This document shows, one piece after another, positions 60,501-64,000 of a stretch of 64,000 nucleotides of DNA; the first letter of the stretch is position 1; every line of letters starts with the position of its first letter. The notes under the pieces were generated by a model that did not search any database, had not been told where the DNA came from, and saw only the letters and a program-made list of their open reading frames with translations. The stretch comes from CAWGOF01 sp963824225 (GTDB taxonomy: Bacteria > Acidobacteriota > Polarisedimenticolia > Polarisedimenticolales > Polarisedimenticolaceae). Both the position numbers and the translations under genes were made by a program. The stretch covers positions 2,170,001 to 2,234,000 of the forward strand of contig CAWGOF010000003.1 of NCBI GenBank assembly GCA_963824225.1, read 5' to 3'.

Positions 60501-62707
60501 TCTACTGGGCCAATCCGCAGTCGAGCGGCTTGCCGATCTACCCCGCGACGTACATCTTCCGCGTCTACCCGCGCGAGAAGCAGTACCCCGGTTCGTGCTA
60601 TGGCTCGGGGTCGTGCAACAACGAGTATTGGACCACGTTCTTCTGGGGCAACAACGGGCGTTTCGACTGGGACGGCGGAGTTGCGCGCACGTACTACGGC
60701 GCGCATCCGTATCCAGTTCCGCCGACGACGGGAACGCAGGAGTGGGAGATCAGCGCAAACGGAAACGATATGGTCACGGGCGTCGAGGTCACGTGGGATC
60801 GCTGGCACGTCCAGGCGTTCCGTGCGCATCGCCTCGGGAACGGCCAGCCGGTCCATGAGTTCTACTACGACCTGCCGACGCCGGTTACCACGCCGCTGGG
60901 CGGTCTGCCGAGCCTCGACTATCAGGTCTTCGACGCCGCGTATGGCACGCAGCAGCCGCCGTCGCCTGCACTCGTCATGGGCCAGGCCCCGGACTTCAAC
61001 GGCGTGTCATGGGGCGGTTATCCCGGCTGGGAGGAGTTCAGCGGGATCATTCGCGGGATCCAGATCTACAGTGGCTATCTGTCGGACGCCGATATCGCCG
61101 CAGAGATCGCGTCGCCCATGTCGACCGCCGCGGGGCAGGCGAGCATCTGGTATCTCAACCTCGACCCGCGGCCGTCGGACGTCACGGACAAGAAGGGGAC
61201 GGGGACCGCGCACAACCCATCGTGGGACGGCACGACCGCGAACGAGTGGACGGGCAGCGGTGGGTCACTGGGCTATCGCGTCGAGCGGTGTCAGGGCGCG
61301 GCCTGCACCGGCTTCGTCCAGATCGCCGCGCCTGCGACCAACTCCTTCGCCGACACGGGACGGCTCGCCTCGACGACCTACCGTTACCGCGTCCGGGCCG
61401 TCGACGGCGCCGGCAACTCGAGCGGCTATTCGGGCGTCGCCGAAGCGACCACGCAGAGCCAACCCGACACGACGCCGCCGACCGCGCCGTCCTCGCTCGG
61501 CGCGACCGCGTCGAGCGCGAGCCAGATCGGTCTGACCTGGACCGCATCGACCGACGCCAATGGAACCGGTCTTGCCGGCTATCGCGTCGAGCGCTGCCCG
61601 GGCGCAACCTGCACCGGCTTCGTCGAGATCGCCGCGCCCGCCACCAACGGGTTCACTGACACGGGGCGGACCGCGTCGACGACCTACCGTTACCGTGTCC
61701 GCGCGTTCGACGGTGCCGGCAACGGGAGCGGCTACTCGAACATCGCCGCCGCAACGACCCAAGCGGCGCCCGTCACGACGCCACCGACCGTTCCCGGGTC
61801 GCTCGTCGCGACGGCGAATAGCGCGAGCCAGGTCTCCCTGACCTGGATCGCGTCGACCGACACCGGTGGGAGCGGGCTTGCGGGCTATCGCGTCGAGCGG
61901 TGCCAGGGCGCGACCTGCACCGGCTTCGTCGAGATCGCCGCGCCCGTCACCAACGCGTTCACCGACACGGGGGGGACCGCCTCGACGAACTACCGTTATC
62001 GTGTCCGCGCGTTCGACGTCGCAGGCAGCCCGAGCGGCTACTCGAACATCGCTCAGGCGACGACACTCGCACCGACCGGACTGGTCGCAGCGTATTCCTT
62101 CAATGAGCCAACCGGCTCGTCCGCGAGCGACGCGTCGGGCCAAGGCAACACGGGCACGATCGCCGGGGCGACCCGGAATGCCGCGGGCAAGTTCGGCGGC
62201 TCGTTGACCTTCAACGGTTCGACGCACGAGGTCCTGATCCCGAGCTCGACGTCCCTCGACCTGTCGACACGGATGACGATCGAGGCCTGGGTGTATCCGA
62301 CCGTGTCGCAGAGCGGCTGGCGCGCGATCGTGCAGCGCGAGGTCGACGCGTACCTGCTTCATGCGGGTTCGAGCGTTGGGACGCTGCGTCCGACCGGAGG
62401 CGGCACGTTCAACGGCGTCCTGACGACCATGCGGGACCAGAGCTCGCTGCCCATCGGTGTTTGGACGCACGTCGCGCTGACGTGGGACGGCGCGACGATG
62501 CGTCTCTACACCAACGGCGTGCTGCGCACCTCGAAATCGCGCACGGGCACGCTGCAGCGGTCGGCGGACGGCGCCGGATCGGTGCGCATCGGCAACAACG
62601 CTCCGTACCGCGAGAGCTTCCTGGGCCGGATCGACGAAGTCCGGATCTACGATCGAGCGCTGTCCGCGGCAGAGGTTCTGGCCGACATGAACGCTCCGTT
62701 GCCGTAG
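57584..62707 (+). CDS. Giant secreted multidomain protein (GSDH-like propeller, PKD, LamG, FN3)
   Basis: 1707 residues, ATG 57584, just after a run of eight G. Signal peptide LPLTLAFGVLAVAVVARF ending PIAA-QTF. Modules: residues 35-305 a glucose/sorbosone-dehydrogenase-like propeller (GLLGMALHPDFAQNGYVYLA; EIDYAPTGRNFGWRCYEGP) lacking its central blades; PKD about 313-395 (LAYLWEFGDGQTSTLANPPH); a beta domain 405-500; LamG 508-719; FN3 725-822 and 827-924, nearly identical; FN3 929-1289 split by an insert at 960-1226; FN3 1297-1393 and 1399-1495; LamG 1500-1707. No sorting tail. Probable adhesive or glycan-binding surface protein; enzymatic activity of the shortened propeller is doubtful. Confidence 0.85.
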   Translation: MIQRIRLPLTLAFGVLAVAVVARFVSPIAAQTFVDSSFSSELVTTLPEYKAVGVTWAANGDMYIGQRDGVVRVYAAGQLLSTPFIDLRSSVSTFLDRGLLGMALHPDFAQNGYVYLAYGGPKLSRLVRVTADPSNHHVALPGSEVVLIGSLPATAGAHTASALRFAPDGRLFFGHGDTWGEIDYAPTGRNFGWRCYEGPEAREFESFDVADPCVVFPPAAIVTTDLVRAGAFYSGNVYPSAYARSFFFADHVAGRILRKVVDETGAVTDIQPFATGLNDPVALEMGPDGLLYYVSFVTGQIRRIRFDAPIAQPTVAPAAGYSPLSVTFTGDGSRNPRGGSLAYLWEFGDGQTSTLANPPHTYAASSVTTPYEARLTVTDERGRSSTATVPVTVGSLPPTPTIESPTDGTGVEPGQLITYQGSATDPDELLDSSDLSWTMLVHHDDRIDTMFESAGTTGNFVAQDPGEAGECSYELRLTATDSSGLASTAAINLPLLDHADGRGAASTEAVLGLVAAFGFAEGAGAITADASGNANNGSITGATWNTTGKFGNSLTFNGTSHVVLIPNSASLDVSTGMTLEAWVYPTTSQAGWRAIIQRETDAYVLHSSSSFGAMRPTAGGTFSGAFDHFNVPSALPLNAWSHLALTWNGATMRLYVNGVEGANRARTGTLQGTAAGARAVRIGNNVPYAESFLGRIDEVRIYNRALSTAEIATDMSTPIGSDATAPTTPASLVATATGASQVSLTWTASTDTGGSGLAGYRVERCPGATCSGFVEVAAPATNTFADTGLSASTTYRYRIRAIDGTGNSSGYSNIAAATTQASSDTTAPTTPASLVATATGASQVSLTWTASTDTGGSGLAGYRVERCPGATCSGFVEVAAPATNTFADTGLSASTTYRYRIRAIDGTGNSSGYSNIAAVTTQASSGTTPTTPTSLVATANGESRIDLIWTASTTGSGISGLEWPGTGSVRRMLYWANPQSSGLPIYPATYIFRVYPREKQYPGSCYGSGSCNNEYWTTFFWGNNGRFDWDGGVARTYYGAHPYPVPPTTGTQEWEISANGNDMVTGVEVTWDRWHVQAFRAHRLGNGQPVHEFYYDLPTPVTTPLGGLPSLDYQVFDAAYGTQQPPSPALVMGQAPDFNGVSWGGYPGWEEFSGIIRGIQIYSGYLSDADIAAEIASPMSTAAGQASIWYLNLDPRPSDVTDKKGTGTAHNPSWDGTTANEWTGSGGSLGYRVERCQGAACTGFVQIAAPATNSFADTGRLASTTYRYRVRAVDGAGNSSGYSGVAEATTQSQPDTTPPTAPSSLGATASSASQIGLTWTASTDANGTGLAGYRVERCPGATCTGFVEIAAPATNGFTDTGRTASTTYRYRVRAFDGAGNGSGYSNIAAATTQAAPVTTPPTVPGSLVATANSASQVSLTWIASTDTGGSGLAGYRVERCQGATCTGFVEIAAPVTNAFTDTGGTASTNYRYRVRAFDVAGSPSGYSNIAQATTLAPTGLVAAYSFNEPTGSSASDASGQGNTGTIAGATRNAAGKFGGSLTFNGSTHEVLIPSSTSLDLSTRMTIEAWVYPTVSQSGWRAIVQREVDAYLLHAGSSVGTLRPTGGGTFNGVLTTMRDQSSLPIGVWTHVALTWDGATMRLYTNGVLRTSKSRTGTLQRSADGAGSVRIGNNAPYRESFLGRIDEVRIYDRALSAAEVLADMNAPLP
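59753..60336 (+). repeat. Exact tandem repeat encoding FN3 domains
   Basis: 278 bases at 59753-60030 are identical to 60059-60336, offset 306 bases (102 codons). The 28 bases between copies and after the second differ at a few sites (GCGACGACG versus GTAACAACG). A very recent in-frame duplication of one FN3 module. Confidence 0.9.
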
Positions 62708-63204
62708 GCCGGCCGGCTCGGAGAGACGGCGTCTCGTATCAGCGCGTGCGCGTGGTGCCGTAGGAAGTCGACGGCCGTCGGTTCTGCGCCCCGAATCACG
62801 GTTCGCTGGGCCAGACCCAGGGACGCCATGGCCAGGAGCGCTCCGATCGGACACGCCACGAGCGCGGACTGCACGTGCCAGGTCAAAAGCGGGAACATGA
62901 CGGATGCGAGAGCGCCCCACAGCGCCGCGCGGTCGAGCGCAATACTGGGAACGCTCTTGCCTCTCTCGGCCCAGGCCAGGAGAGCGCCGAACGCGAGCCC
63001 GGACACGAAACCGACGAGCGGCCCCGTAGGCCACACATCGATCGGCCCCTTGCCCCCCGGCACGAGGCGCGCGACGGCGAAGAGCAACACGAGGATCACG
63101 GCCCACAGGATCGCCCAGACCAGGCCGATACCCAGGACTCCGCGCAGCTTCCGGTTCCGTAGCGGGTGGGAGATTGTCGACCACGGAATCGCCCGAACGT
63201 TCAC
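62647..63204 (-). CDS. Integral membrane protein of unknown function
   Basis: 185 residues from GTG with GGGAGG upstream. Four predicted membrane helices: VLGIGLVWAILWAVILVLLF, TGPLVGFVSGLAFGALLAW, ALWGALASVMFPLLTW, and ACPIGALLAMASLGLAQ. The hydrophilic C-terminus overlaps the last 61 bases of the convergent giant-protein gene, unusual but possible. No family recognised. Confidence 0.6.
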   Translation of the reverse strand: MNVRAIPWSTISHPLRNRKLRGVLGIGLVWAILWAVILVLLFAVARLVPGGKGPIDVWPTGPLVGFVSGLAFGALLAWAERGKSVPSIALDRAALWGALASVMFPLLTWHVQSALVACPIGALLAMASLGLAQRTVIRGAEPTAVDFLRHHAHALIRDAVSPSRPAYGNGAFMSARTSAADSARS

Positions 63205-63297
63205 GTCGCCTCCCGGTGCTGTTCCGATGCTCGCCCGAACAGGAGCGGCGCGCCATTCGGAATAACCCTCACGAGCAGGGGGCGATTTCGCTCGGGG

Positions 63298-64000
63298 TCA
63301 ATCGAGCTTGAGCGAGACCGGCGTGCCGAGGGCCCGGCCGGCGACGAGGCGCAGGCGGCGCTTCTCCCCGGGCTCGAGCTCGACGACGATCGAATCGCGC
63401 GACGGGCTGCCCGCGCCCGCGGGCGTGACGACCGCGGCGATCTCGCGCTTGCCCGGGCGCACGCGGATCCACGCTTCGAACGTCTCGCTTCCCGGGTCGA
63501 TCAGCCGGCGCAACCCGCCGGGCTTGTCCGGAGCCTCGAGCTCGCGCTCGTAGACCTCGCGACCGTCGACGAGCAGGCTGAGGCTCGCATCGTGCATCGA
63601 GCTCTTGGCCTGGAGGCGCAACCAGGCCCGCTGGGACGACCAGTGCAGCACGACCGCGCCGACGGCGAGAGCCATGCACGCGGCGGCGATCCCGCCGCGC
63701 CTCAGGCGTCGTCGCCCCGCCGGCGCCGCTAGGACCTCCGTGGGCACCGGGTGGATGCCGCGCATCGCGTCGTCCAGCGACTCTTCGAACGCCGCGCCCG
63801 TGGGAAACCGTCGGTCCGGATCCTTGGCCAGCGCGCGCGCGAAGAACGCGTCGAACGCCGGGGACAGCTCGGGACGGCGCTGGCTCGGCGGCACGGGGTC
63901 CGTGTGCACGATCGCGTACAGCACGCCCGGGATGTCGTCGCCCGGAAACGGCCGCGTCCCGGTGAGGGCCTCGTACAGGATCGATGCCAGGGAGAACAGG
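63298..64000 (-). CDS. Serine/threonine protein kinase, C-terminal part (runs off the window)
   Basis: At the window edge the reverse strand reads LASILYEALTGTRPFPGDD, then PPSQRRPELSPAFDAFFARA and LAKDPDRRFPTGAAFEESL, the last subdomains (IX-XI) of a Hanks-type kinase. A single membrane helix IAAACMALAVGAVVLHWSS follows, then an extracytoplasmic domain of about 130 residues (LSLLVDGREVYERELEAPD; AWIRVRPGKREIAAVV) that is PEGA-like in pattern. The kinase N-terminus and active site are outside the window. Confidence 0.85.
   Translation of the reverse strand, partial: LFSLASILYEALTGTRPFPGDDIPGVLYAIVHTDPVPPSQRRPELSPAFDAFFARALAKDPDRRFPTGAAFEESLDDAMRGIHPVPTEVLAAPAGRRRLRRGGIAAACMALAVGAVVLHWSSQRAWLRLQAKSSMHDASLSLLVDGREVYERELEAPDKPGGLRRLIDPGSETFEAWIRVRPGKREIAAVVTPAGAGSPSRDSIVVELEPGEKRRLRLVAGRALGTPVSLKLD

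Noticed and set aside
59753..62067. Possible CRISPR-like or VNTR array
   Set aside because: The repeats are in-frame FN3 codons of about 300 bases within one gene, not short direct repeats with spacers.

Overview
This is a GC-rich window (about two thirds G+C by eye) from a diderm bacterium. The outer membrane is implied by a TolC-type efflux channel, a beta-barrel protein, lipoprotein signals, two L,D-transpeptidases and a class A penicillin-binding protein. The mix of genes (PurS-PurL fusion with separate PurQ, exosortase H with VPxxxxWG tails, dockerin and cohesin domains, large BNR/LamG/FN3 surface proteins) resembles deep-branching soil or sediment lineages such as Acidobacteriota or Candidatus Eisenbacteria. 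That placement is an impression, not a result. I see no phage, insertion sequence, CRISPR array, rRNA or tRNA.

Layout. 0-9.98 kb is mostly core: tolC-like (partial, minus), damaged oppDF ATPase genes, fabI, tsaD and mtnA (overlapping), a methylmalonyl-CoA mutase large subunit, and lepA. 10.0-13.9 kb codes for exported proteins: a beta-barrel, a beta-helix protein ending in a dockerin module, and a lipoprotein with a cohesin-like domain. 13.9-17.9 kb is purSL-purQ. 17.9-22.5 kb is a compact exosortase H cluster: AraC-type regulator, two paralogous exported proteins (one with a sorting tail), a membrane protein with a SEC-C tail, XrtH, and a second tailed substrate. 22.6-26.6 kb, minus strand, is a vitamin B6 operon (pdxR-like, pdxS, pdxT, ilvE) behind a promoter flanked by an inverted repeat. 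26.6-35.3 kb is a run of minus-strand small enzymes and housekeeping genes (OsmC, YciI-like, AHSA1-like, GT87, cupin, methyltransferase, VOC, HflX, carbamate kinase). 35.4-39.7 kb has a 2,4-dienoyl-CoA reductase-like SDR and a secreted BNR-repeat protein.

39.8-57.5 kb reads as an envelope and stress island: a NarL-type two-component pair, small membrane stress proteins, glycine-zipper proteins, a PRC-barrel protein, two L,D-transpeptidases, a sigma-70 family factor, PBP1, an M48 metalloprotease, an exopolysaccharide-initiating sugar transferase, duplicated SYLF proteins and a GlsB/YeaQ protein. Several of its promoters carry one palindromic motif (GGTAGGGTTANACCCCAT or GGGGT-N2-4-ACCCC), most with the same 21-nt spacing to a -10-like box. 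This looks like a regulon not explained by any named regulator. 57.6-62.7 kb is a 1707-residue surface protein with a shortened sugar-dehydrogenase propeller, PKD, LamG and FN3 modules. The window ends in a membrane protein and the C-terminal part of a Ser/Thr protein kinase.

Sequence quality: several conserved genes (oppD, oppF, fabI, purSL, purQ, ilvE, pdxS, hflX, the PBP and one L,D-transpeptidase) carry frameshifts. Where they can be placed, most look like a single extra base. They cluster in patches and hit essential genes, so assembly or read errors are more likely than real decay.
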